From the NCBI GenBank assembly GCA_027335545.1, contig DAHWHV010000142.1, forward strand, positions 1-6,608: a DNA stretch of 6,608 nucleotides. The letters run 5' to 3'. Shown piece after piece: positions 1 through 5,247 of this stretch. The stretch's first letter is position 1, and each line of letters begins with the position of its first letter. Under the pieces are notes generated by a model. The model had not been told where the DNA came from, made no database searches, and saw nothing but the letters and a program-made list of their open reading frames with translations. The position numbers and the translations under genes are program-made. Source of the stretch: Clostridia bacterium (GTDB lineage: Bacteria > Bacillota_E > RBS10-35 > JAJYVN01).

Positions 1-2
1 GC

Positions 3-980
3 GCGGCGCTGGTCTCCGGCGTGCCCCGCCTTCTGGTGTCGCTGGCGCGACCGACCGCCGCGCACGCCGGGGCGCTCACCCCGCGTTGGACGGGTGAGGC
101 GGCCTTCGTCCATCCGGGCCGGGCCGTGGATGCGCCGACCACCGGAAGCCTCCTGCGGATCAGTGGAGCAGGCCTGGTCCCCAGTGGGGGGCGTCTGGCG
201 TCGCTGGCCCTCCCGGCGCCCTCGACCCGGGCGTGGGCGGGCTCCTGGCGGCGCGGGGCCGCCGCGCCGCAGGTCCCCCTGGCGAGGCCCCTGGCCTGCC
301 TCCGGCGCCGTTGTCCGCTGTCCGCCCCGGCCCCGCTCGCCCCGCCGCGCCGAGTGCTCACCCTGGCCGCGCCCCGGGCGGGTTGGTTCGTGCCTGGCTG
401 GGATCCGCTGGCGGCCCTTGCGCCAGAGGCGTTGACCGACCTATCACCCCGTTCCGTCCAGGCCCCGCCGGTGACCGCGCCGCCGCTCGGCCAATCGCTA
501 CCCGCCGGTTCCCCCCTGGGGGAGATTGGCTCCCCGGGGCGCGGCGACTGGCTGCTGGTGCTCCCCGCGGCGGCGGTGCGGGCGATCGCCTCGGGCGCGG
601 TCGGGCAGATGCGCTGGCCCGGCGGCACGGGGCCGATGCCCGTTCGCTTAGTGGGCTTCGGTCCGCGCGTCGGAGACGCGGTGGTGGGCGTCTTCTCTAC
701 CCAGGCCCTCGGCCGGGGGCCTGGGCCGGCGGCCCGCGTCGAGGCGACCCTCAGCCTGTCGACAGCCCGCGGGGAGGTCATCCCGGCCTCGGCCCTCCTG
801 CCCGGACCTCGCCCCGGCTGGGCGGCTGTGTTCGGTCGCCGGCACGCCGGCCGGCCGCGCCGCTGGACGGTGCGCCTCTTGGCGCGGGTGGGAACGCAGG
901 CGGTCGTGCGCGGCATACCCGGACGGGTGTTTGTCTTCGCTCACCCTGGTCTTGCTCGCCTCGTGGCAGGGAGGGGATGA
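3..980 (+). CDS. HlyD-like efflux/secretion adaptor protein, 5' end probably cut by the window
   Basis: The reading frame is open from the first complete codon of the window; an internal GTG at 21 gives 319 residues, but no clear membrane anchor precedes the first domain, so the true start is probably upstream. Residues about 25-65 (counted from 21) look like half of a biotinyl-lipoyl-like barrel (AFVHPGRAVDAPTTGSLLRI, then a VPSGGRLASL stretch). Residues about 160-319 resemble the beta-barrel and membrane-proximal region of HlyD/membrane-fusion proteins: GSPLGEI, a VIPASALL strand, and a VRLLARVGTQAVVRGIPGRV segment. The middle is rich in Pro, Arg and Ala and is less like the family. Such proteins are anchored in the cytoplasmic membrane and link transporters to extracytoplasmic partners; the substrate cannot be read here. 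An HlyD-like gene beside yggS-sepF is, from memory, common in clostridial lineages, which supports the call. It could also be a diverged cell-envelope protein with a lipoyl-like fold. Confidence 0.55.
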   Translation, partial: AALVSGVPRLLVSLARPTAAHAGALTPRWTGEAAFVHPGRAVDAPTTGSLLRISGAGLVPSGGRLASLALPAPSTRAWAGSWRRGAAAPQVPLARPLACLRRRCPLSAPAPLAPPRRVLTLAAPRAGWFVPGWDPLAALAPEALTDLSPRSVQAPPVTAPPLGQSLPAGSPLGEIGSPGRGDWLLVLPAAAVRAIASGAVGQMRWPGGTGPMPVRLVGFGPRVGDAVVGVFSTQALGRGPGPAARVEATLSLSTARGEVIPASALLPGPRPGWAAVFGRRHAGRPRRWTVRLLARVGTQAVVRGIPGRVFVFAHPGLARLVAGRG

Positions 981-1000
981 CCGAAGAGACGCGGCGCAAG

Positions 1001-1328
1001 CCCCCGACTCTAGCCGGCTTTACCCGTGGGGATCAGCCGACTCGTTCCCATCGCCCCCTGCCTGCGGTCGTGGTAGAATGTGGACAGCACCTTGGGAACC
1101 GAGCGTATGGCGTTGCGCCAGGGAGTCCTCTGGCGCGCAAAACGCTCGAGGCACTGCGCCGCACAAACCACGCGGCGCCAAGCCCCTGGCCGTCGGGCTG
1201 GCGGTGTCTGCCTGTGGAGGGGACGGAAGACCCGCGCGGAAACGCGTGGGCGGACCCCGGCGAAGCAGGAAGCGCCGATGAGCGACCATCGGGAATCCCC
1301 CGGCTTCTGGCCGTGGGGAGGAGGTCAA
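1001..1328 (+). mobile_element. Remnant or non-autonomous IS200/IS605 (IS1341/TnpB-type) element
   Basis: Two imperfect hairpins of the same design bracket this stretch. At 1001-1031, CCCC pairs with GGGG (1028-1031), T1027 is bulged, and CG pairs with CG; the long loop contains the palindrome AGCCGGCT. At 1297-1318, CCCC pairs with GGGG (1315-1318), T1314 is bulged, and CGGC pairs with GCCG. Subterminal hairpins with an extruded T on the same strand are what HUH transposases of the IS200/IS605 family recognise, and the right side ends in TCAA (1325-1328), a known right cleavage tetranucleotide in this family. No tnpA or tnpB reading frame is present: no RuvC DED motifs and no CxxC zinc finger are visible, so the element is a relic or depends on a transposase elsewhere. 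The right end is much better supported than the left. The exact left boundary cannot be fixed; TTAC at 1020-1023 may be chance. Confidence 0.45.
1275..1328 (+). ncRNA. Omega-RNA-like 3' scaffold / right end of a TnpB element
   Basis: A GAAGCAGGAAGC tract (1262-1273) is followed by a 6-bp stem-loop (CCGATG 1275-1280, CATCGG 1287-1292, loop AGCGAC). Next come GAATCCCCC and the bulged hairpin 1297-1318, and the unit closes with GAGGAGGTCAA (1318-1328). This order of tract, short variable stem-loop, CCCCC/GGGG hairpin and terminal TCAA is what I recall of the 3' ends of IS1341-type tnpB elements, where the transcript's 3' part is the guide (omega) RNA. In active elements the RNA runs past the TCAA, so bases from 1329 would act as the guide. 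No tnpB is present here, so expression or activity is not implied. The structure is seen directly; the assignment rests on remembered family patterns. Confidence 0.42.
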
Positions 1329-1595
1329 GAGACCGGGAATATGGGCCATGGGCTGTCCCTGCGGGGCGTGGGGGCGGCCGTCCCCCTGCTGGACGGGCGG
1401 GCCAAGGTCGGCAGGCGACCGAAGCGGGTCGGTCCTGGGGCGTGTGTCGTGCGATGGCCGGGGAGTTCGGCGCGGACGCCCTCGCGTCCCGGTGGCCGCG
1501 CAGCCCCTGGACGGGTACGGTGCCATGGCGGGCGGGAGTCTCCGCGCTGGAAGCCGGGCGGGCGCGCGGCCGGGAACGCGCTGAGGAGAGGGGCG
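1329..1595 (+). other. Gene-free stretch between the IS-like end and the 187-residue gene
   Basis: About 270 bp with no convincing coding sequence or known RNA. The frame of the downstream gene stays open back to 1080, but the translation here is Gly/Arg/Pro-rich low-complexity text typical of non-coding high-GC DNA, and a good ribosome-binding site marks the real start at 1596. A promoter for that gene may lie here, but I see no credible -35/-10 pair. Confidence 0.4.
1584..1588 (+). promoter_or_regulatory. Ribosome-binding site that sets the start of the 187-residue gene
   Basis: AGGAG sits seven bases before a GTG at 1596. This choice removes about 170 low-complexity residues that a start at 1080 would add. 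Confidence 0.6.
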
Positions 1596-2159
1596 GTGGG
1601 CTCGATGCCCCCAAGCGCGCGGGTGGCGGAATTGAGGACCCGCTATCAGGAGATCGACCAGCTGCTGGGGTTGCAGTGGCGGTCCCCGGAGGTCCGCCGC
1701 TGGCAGGCGGCGGTCGCCGACGCCCTGCGGGGGGCGTTGGGCTTTCACCCCGCCGTCGTCGAGTTCGCCGGCCTCCGCTTCCGGGCCGGTCCGGTGAGCG
1801 CCAGCTCTGGGGAGGACTTGGGGCGGATTCCCGACGCCGAGCACACCGCCCGGATGCGGCAGGACCTGACGGAGGCCAAGAAGCTCCTCCGCCGGGCCCT
1901 GGCGACGCTGCACGTCGATGTCGACACCGTTGCGGCGACCATGGCGCCGGATCGGTTGGCCGCCGCGGTGGCGCTGCTGCCGGCGGCGGAACGCGACGTA
2001 GCCGCCCACGCCGCCGAGCGGCTGGGGGCCGCCTTGGCCTCGCCGGACGGGGCTTGGGGGCCCGTGGCGAGCGCCTTGCGGGATCTGCTGGGGTCGGGGC
2101 CGGGAGTGGGGCGGGCCGCCGTGGGTGCGGTGGCGGAGCGCCTGCCGGCGCTGCGCTAG
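1596..2159 (+). CDS. Hypothetical protein, 187 residues, mostly helical
   Basis: I do not recognise this protein. Start GTG 1596 is preceded by AGGAG at seven bases; ATG 1605 is the alternative. Residues about 8-105 look like a real globular, mainly helical domain: an ELRTRYQEIDQLL helix, then SPEVRRWQAAVADALRGALG, a short FAGLRFRAGPVSAS strand/turn section, and an EHTARMRQDLTEAKKLLRRA helix. Residues about 110-187 are Ala/Leu-rich helices with no motif. No signal peptide, membrane segment, catalytic signature or zinc site is visible, so it is probably cytoplasmic. It sits between a TnpB-type element end and yggS, where the conserved cluster usually has no such gene, so it may be accessory. 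A perfect hairpin begins at the last base of its stop codon. The helix-rich first half could be a protein-interaction module, but no function can be assigned. Confidence 0.62.
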   Translation: MGSMPPSARVAELRTRYQEIDQLLGLQWRSPEVRRWQAAVADALRGALGFHPAVVEFAGLRFRAGPVSASSGEDLGRIPDAEHTARMRQDLTEAKKLLRRALATLHVDVDTVAATMAPDRLAAAVALLPAAERDVAAHAAERLGAALASPDGAWGPVASALRDLLGSGPGVGRAAVGAVAERLPALR

Positions 2160-2196
2160 GTGGTCGCTGCCAGAGTCGTCGCTGGCAGCGACCACC
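2159..2196 (+). terminator. Perfect 15-bp hairpin at the end of the 187-residue gene
   Basis: GGTGGTCGCTGCCAG (2159-2173) is the exact reverse complement of 2182-2196, with an 8-base loop AGTCGTCG. It starts on the last base of the TAG stop, as terminators often do. There is no T-tract after it (TCCGGACTGG follows), so it is not a standard intrinsic terminator. It may act as a U-less terminator, an mRNA 3' stabiliser, or a palindromic repeat. Confidence 0.5.
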
Positions 2197-2205
2197 TCCG
2201 GACTG

Positions 2206-2224
2206 GTTGTCGGACGTGGACAAC
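2206..2224. promoter_or_regulatory. Dyad GTTGTC-N7-GACAAC upstream of yggS, possible operator
   Basis: Two perfect 6-bp arms (2206-2211 and 2219-2224) are separated by GGACGTG. The dimension suits a dimeric regulator, and it lies about 140 bp before yggS. The spacer from 2197 to 2365 holds no other recognisable element, and I see no convincing -10 box next to the dyad. Confidence 0.25.
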
Positions 2225-2365
2225 GGAATACGGCGACATCGTCCGGTGCGCGTCGTTTCCGAGGCGGCGGGGCATCGTGGGGCTGCGGCGCGGGCCCTGC
2301 GCCGCATCGCCCGGCGCGTCGGTGCGGTGCCAGGCGTCCGTGGCGCGCCGGGGCGGGGGGTGCCG

Positions 2366-3097
2366 ATGACGGCCGGGGGACCGCCGCATGAGGCGGAGCG
2401 GGAACGGGGTCTGGAGATTGCGGCAGGTGTACGTGGGGTCCAGGCCCGCATCGCGCAAGCGGCGGCGCGGGTCGGGCGGGACCCGGCGGCCGTGCGCCTG
2501 ATCGCCGTCAGCAAGGGATGTCCGGTCGCCGATGTCGCGTGGGCGGCGGCCGCCGACGTGGGCGACTTCGGTGAGAACCGCGTCCAGGAGGCCCTTCCCA
2601 AGTTGGCGGCGCTACCCGTCGTCGCCTGGCACCTGATCGGCCAGTTGCAGACGAACAAGTGCAGGCTGGTGGCGGGGCGCTTCGGGTTGGTGCACGGCGT
2701 GGACCGTCCCGAGTTGGGCGAGGCCCTGCAGCGAGCCGCGGCGCGGGCCGGGGTGGTGCAGGAGGTGTTGATCCAGGTCAGCCTGTCCGGAGTCCCCGGC
2801 CAGGGCGGCGTCGCACCGGCCGAGGCCGGAGACCTCCTGCGGCGCCTGCGACTCCTGGCCGACCTGCGGGTGCGCGGGTTGATGGCCATCGCCCCGCGGG
2901 TGGAGGAGGCCGAACAGGCGCGACCGGCGTTCGCGACGCTGCGGGTGTTGCGGGACCGGCTGCAGGCCCGATACGACCTGCCCCTGCCCGAACTCTCGAT
3001 GGGCATGAGCGGGGACTACCCGGTGGCCGTCGAGGAGGGTGCGACCCTGGTCCGCATCGGCCGCGCGATCTTCGGCGCGCGGCAACGGCGTCCCTGA
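2366..3097 (+). CDS. yggS: YggS/YlmE/PROSC family pyridoxal-phosphate homeostasis protein
   Basis: A 243-residue single-domain protein, close to the family's usual 225-235. It has the alanine-racemase-like TIM barrel without racemase activity, binds PLP and helps balance vitamin B6 pools and amino/keto acid metabolism in the cytosol. The PLP lysine is K50 in LIAVSKG. Other family blocks are DFGENRVQEALPK (67-79), WHLIGQLQTNKCRLV (88-102), LRVRGLMAI (168-175) and the phosphate-binding end MGMSGDY...EEGATLVRIGRAIFGAR (212-239). ATG 2366 is the only sensible in-frame start before the first helix, with a G-rich tract before it instead of a clean Shine-Dalgarno. The frame has no stop for hundreds of codons upstream, but that extension does not look coding. 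The strand after VLIQV reads SLSGVPGQGGV, whereas most members have an N..GE..K.G pattern, so two usually conserved polar positions are changed. It is the first gene of the division block, as in Bacillus ylmE. Confidence 0.95.
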   Translation: MTAGGPPHEAERERGLEIAAGVRGVQARIAQAAARVGRDPAAVRLIAVSKGCPVADVAWAAAADVGDFGENRVQEALPKLAALPVVAWHLIGQLQTNKCRLVAGRFGLVHGVDRPELGEALQRAAARAGVVQEVLIQVSLSGVPGQGGVAPAEAGDLLRRLRLLADLRVRGLMAIAPRVEEAEQARPAFATLRVLRDRLQARYDLPLPELSMGMSGDYPVAVEEGATLVRIGRAIFGARQRRP

Positions 3098-3206
3098 GGC
3101 GGATGGGATGGCCGGGCCGCCCGGGTCCCTCCGCCCGCCGCGCGGTTCGTCCACTGCCTCGACTCGGCGCCAGCGTGGCGCTTCTGCGGCCTGCGCGCCC
3201 TGTTTT

Positions 3207-3233
3207 GAAGGAGTTCCCGGGATACGGCCGAAG
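3207..3233 (+). promoter_or_regulatory. Candidate sigma-H-type promoter upstream of sepF
   Basis: GAAGGAGTT (3207-3215) matches the sigma-H -35 pattern RWAGGAWWT at all but one position, and CGAAG (3229-3233) matches the -10 pattern HGAAT except at the last base. The spacer is 13 bp, one longer than the usual 11-12. It lies about 170 bp before the sepF start, in a 307-bp spacer (3098-3404) that is otherwise empty. In Bacillus subtilis several division genes (ftsAZ, minCD) use sigma-H promoters, so the placement is reasonable, but the match is imperfect. Confidence 0.3.
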
Positions 3234-3404
3234 TGGCGTGCGGTGGCGGCGTGTCCGGGTGGCGCACTGCCTCGCGCGGGCGGCGGACGCCCCTCAACGC
3301 CCGGGGCGGCGTCGACGATGTAGGGGACGTATGACGAGGCCGGTGGTTGCGTCCCGGGGCCCTGAACGATGCTGATTGGGTGGTGCAGCCGGGTGGCAGC
3401 AGGC

Positions 3405-3911
3405 ATGTGGGACCGGATGCTGGCATTCCTGGGGTTTGAGGAAGAGCCGGAGGAGGAAGAAGAGGCGGTGGCGGTTTCGCTACCGGTTCTGGCCTCGGCG
3501 GCCCAGGGGGGCGGCGTGGCCAGCGTGCGGGAGGAGGCCCTGCGGCGCCGCGGCGGTTCCGTCCGTCCGGTCCGGTCGGCCTGGAGTGCCGAGGACCGGG
3601 GTGTGGCCCCGGGGCGTGGCAACGTCACGCGCCTGGTGCCGGCCTTCCCGGGCTTCGTCGTGGCGGCGCCCAAGCGCTTCGAGGAGGCCCAGGAGGTCGC
3701 CGACAGCCTCAAGGCGGGAAAGCCCGTGCTGCTGCACCTGGAGGGGGCCGAACGCGAGTTGGCGCAGCGGTTGGTGAATTTCTTGGCCGGCAGCGTATAC
3801 GCCCTCGGCGGGGAGATGCACCGGGTGGGCGCGGCGGTCCTGTTCGTGCCGGCAGGGGTGGAGGTCACACTGCCGCTTTCCCTGCGCATGGGGGAGCGGG
3901 ATGGGCGCTAG
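3405..3911 (+). CDS. sepF: Cell division protein SepF (YlmF)
   Basis: A 168-residue protein. ATG 3405 was chosen because the product then begins MWDRMLAFLGF, the short amphipathic helix by which SepF binds the membrane; a longer frame from 3369 would bury it. The ribosome-binding site is weak (AGCAGG three or more bases upstream). Residues 12-20 are an acidic run, and residues about 21-80 are a variable linker. Residues about 84-155 are the SepF core: VAAPKRFEEAQEVADSLKAG, then LLHLEGAERELAQRLVNFL, then GSVYALGGEMHRVGAAVLFV. The core dimerises, polymerises into rings and binds the FtsZ C-terminal tail, so the protein aligns and tethers FtsZ filaments at the septum. It lies 307 bp after yggS and 33 bp before yggT, a spacing that suggests co-transcription with yggT and divIVA. 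The linker is longer than in Bacillus. Confidence 0.95.
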   Translation: MWDRMLAFLGFEEEPEEEEEAVAVSLPVLASAAQGGGVASVREEALRRRGGSVRPVRSAWSAEDRGVAPGRGNVTRLVPAFPGFVVAAPKRFEEAQEVADSLKAGKPVLLHLEGAERELAQRLVNFLAGSVYALGGEMHRVGAAVLFVPAGVEVTLPLSLRMGERDGR

Positions 3912-3944
3912 GCGCCGGGTGGCCCAGGGGTGGTGAGTTTCGGC

Positions 3945-4205
3945 ATGCGTGCGGTCATCCCCGCGGCGCTCAGCGTGCTCTTTTGGCTGGTCCTGATCCA
4001 GGCGCTGCTGACCTGGATCCCCGGGCTCGTGGCGGGGAGTGCCTGGCTGCAGGCCGTGGACCGGGCGGCGGGGCGTATCCTTGCCCCGTTGCTTGACCCC
4101 ATCCGGCGGCGCCTGCCCTCGGGGGGGGCCATCGACTTCTCCCCCCTAGTGCTTATGCTGCTGATTCAGGTCGCCCAGTGGGCGGTGGTCCGCTTCCTGG
4201 CCTGA
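3945..4205 (+). CDS. yggT: YggT/YlmG family small integral membrane protein
   Basis: An 86-residue membrane protein, normal for the YlmG form with one YggT repeat. ATG 3945 is preferred because GGTGAG (3932-3937) lies seven bases upstream; in-frame GTGs at 3930 and 3933 are possible but poorly spaced. Two hydrophobic segments are visible, residues about 5-30 (VLFWLVLIQALLTWIP, with the family's LLTWIP end) and about 66-85 (PLVLMLLIQVAQWAVVRFL). Between them is the conserved amphipathic part with ILAPLLDPIRRRLP and IDFSP, the usual dP..P.R..iP and D.SP family features. Its biochemical role is not settled: relatives have been linked to osmotic shock resistance, to division-site proteins, and in chloroplasts to nucleoid partitioning and cytochrome assembly. 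It lies 33 bp after sepF and 64 bp before divIVA. Confidence 0.92.
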   Translation: MRAVIPAALSVLFWLVLIQALLTWIPGLVAGSAWLQAVDRAAGRILAPLLDPIRRRLPSGGAIDFSPLVLMLLIQVAQWAVVRFLA

Positions 4206-4255
4206 GGGGCAGCTGGGAGCGGGCGGAAGGCCCGACCCGCAGGCTGGGCGATTAC

Positions 4256-4264
4256 GGGAGGTGG
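4256..4264 (+). promoter_or_regulatory. Strong ribosome-binding site that sets the divIVA start
   Basis: GGGAGGTGG lies five bases before GTG 4270. It overlaps another in-frame GTG at 4261, which therefore cannot be the start. Confidence 0.75.
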
Positions 4265-4269
4265 TTGGC

Positions 4270-4809
4270 GTGCTGACCCCGTTGGACATCCACAACCAGG
4301 AGTTTCGCCGCGTGCTGCGCGGCTACAGCGAGGATGAGGTGGACGACTTCCTGGATCGGGTCGTCTCGGATTTCGAGGCCCTGCTCAGGGACAACGCCGC
4401 CCTCAAGGAGGAGGTCGAAGACCTCCGGGGCCGCGTCGAGCAGTACCGCCAGTTGGAGAACACGCTGCACAGCACCCTCATCGTGGCGCAGGAGACGGCC
4501 GAGGAGGTCAAACAAAGCGCCCGGAAGGAGGCGCAACTCATCGTGCGGGAGGCCGAGGAGGAGGCCGCCCGGCGGGCGAGGGGGGGGGAGGCGCACCTGC
4601 GCGAACTGGAAGAGCGCCTGGGCGCGGTGCAGCGGGAGACCCAGGCCTTCCGCGCGCAATGGCGCAGCCAACTGGAGTCTCAGCTCGCGCTCCTGCGCGA
4701 CGTGGCCCCTTCCCCCGCGCCCCGGCGTGAACGGGAGGGCATTGTTGGTCTGCCGGTGTCCGGCGACCCGGCGGAGACCAAGCTCGTGTCGCGCACCGCC
4801 ACGGGGTAG
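4270..4809 (+). CDS. divIVA: DivIVA cell-pole and septum scaffold protein
   Basis: A 179-residue cytoplasmic coiled-coil protein that gathers at negatively curved membrane at septa and poles, and recruits division, chromosome-anchoring or cell-wall factors. The N-terminal membrane-binding domain is clear: residues 1-30 read LTPLDIHNQEFRRVLRGYSE, then DEVDDFLDRV. A charged coiled coil runs from about 31 to 68, and a second helical, Glu/Arg-rich stretch from about 75 to 145 probably forms the tetramerising tail. The last 30 residues are Pro/Arg-rich and look disordered. GTG 4270 is used because it has an ideal ribosome-binding site and gives the canonical N-terminus. At the membrane-inserting loop, the Phe-Arg pair of Bacillus DivIVA is Leu16-Arg17 here. 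It follows yggT by 64 bp; no ylmH-type RNA-binding gene lies between them, unlike in Bacillus. Confidence 0.95.
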   Translation: MLTPLDIHNQEFRRVLRGYSEDEVDDFLDRVVSDFEALLRDNAALKEEVEDLRGRVEQYRQLENTLHSTLIVAQETAEEVKQSARKEAQLIVREAEEEAARRARGGEAHLRELEERLGAVQRETQAFRAQWRSQLESQLALLRDVAPSPAPRREREGIVGLPVSGDPAETKLVSRTATG

Positions 4810-4958
4810 TGATCCCGCTGTGGCCCCGACCGAGCGGATCGGGTGGCGGTCACCGACGCGCACCCACCAGCGGTTGGAGTCGCCGGCGGTTTCGCCACCT
4901 CTTTGCTACGCGCTCCCTCCCTCCCAGCCCGGCGGGAAAAAAGCGTCCTTAGATTCTG

Positions 4959-5018
4959 CCCACGTCGCCACCCCCCCACGTCGCCACCCCCCCACGTCGG
5001 CACCGCACCGCCCACGTC
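4959..5018. repeat. 16-bp tandem repeat (CCACGTCGCCACCCCC)
   Basis: Units start at 4960 and 4976 and are identical. A third from 4992 is partial and changed (CCACGTCGGCACC). A further CCCACGTC at 5011-5018 is offset by 20 instead of 16 bases. The octamer CCCACGTC thus occurs four times, at 4959, 4975, 4991 and 5011. Confidence 0.8.
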
Positions 5019-5144
5019 CGGATCTGCTGATGGGAGTGCAGAGCCGCCGCCGATCCCCTGGTGGTCTTGGGCCCTCGGGCTGGGTGTGGCGCCCGCTGCT
5101 GAATGTGCTCCCCGCCCTTGGCGCCATCCGCCAGGGGTGCGTTG

Positions 5145-5206
5145 GCGGTCCCGCCGCCTTTGTTCCCCTGCGTCCCGGTGGCGCGTCGCGCCAGCGGTCC
5201 CGCCGC
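5145..5206. repeat. Direct repeat pair of the 13-mer GCGGTCCCGCCGC
   Basis: Identical copies lie at 5145-5157 and 5194-5206, 49 bp apart, in the same orientation. Each can fold on itself (GGCG/CGCC). It may be a chance effect of high GC. Confidence 0.4.
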
Positions 5207-5225
5207 GTCTCCGCAAGGTCGTGCG

Positions 5226-5247
5226 GCGGCACCAGCGCTGGTGCCGC
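5226..5247. promoter_or_regulatory. Perfect 22-bp palindrome, possible operator or hairpin
   Basis: GCGGCACCAGC (5226-5236) is followed directly by its exact reverse complement (5237-5247), with no central spacer. A perfect 22-bp dyad in non-coding DNA suggests a protein-binding site, or a long hairpin with a small tip loop in RNA. It lies about 250 bp before the PRC-barrel gene. Confidence 0.45.

Noticed and set aside
1080..1595. N-terminal extension of the 187-residue protein from ATG 1080
   Set aside because: The extra residues are low-complexity and basic, they overlap the IS-like right end, and AGGAG at seven bases before GTG 1596 marks a better start.
233..2365. Very long open frame continuous with yggS, giving a 954-residue protein
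   Set aside because: The absence of stops is an effect of high GC. Upstream of 2366 the translation is Gly/Arg/Pro-rich without domains and overlaps the HlyD-like and 187-residue genes, which have better evidence.
1033..3006. Long minus-strand frame of 657 residues
   Set aside because: It is a Pro/Arg/Ser/Ala-rich antisense shadow of the 187-residue and yggS genes, with no domain.
3369..3404. Longer SepF start at ATG 3369
   Set aside because: It would place twelve residues before the conserved membrane-binding helix MWDRMLAFLGF and has no ribosome-binding site.
4856..4912. Intrinsic terminator after divIVA (GGCG-GTTT-CGCC, then ACCTCTTT)
   Set aside because: Only a 4-bp stem and a poor T-run; too weak to call.
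4959..5018. CRISPR array
   Set aside because: The units are tandem with no unique spacers, only 16 bp long, and no cas gene is present.
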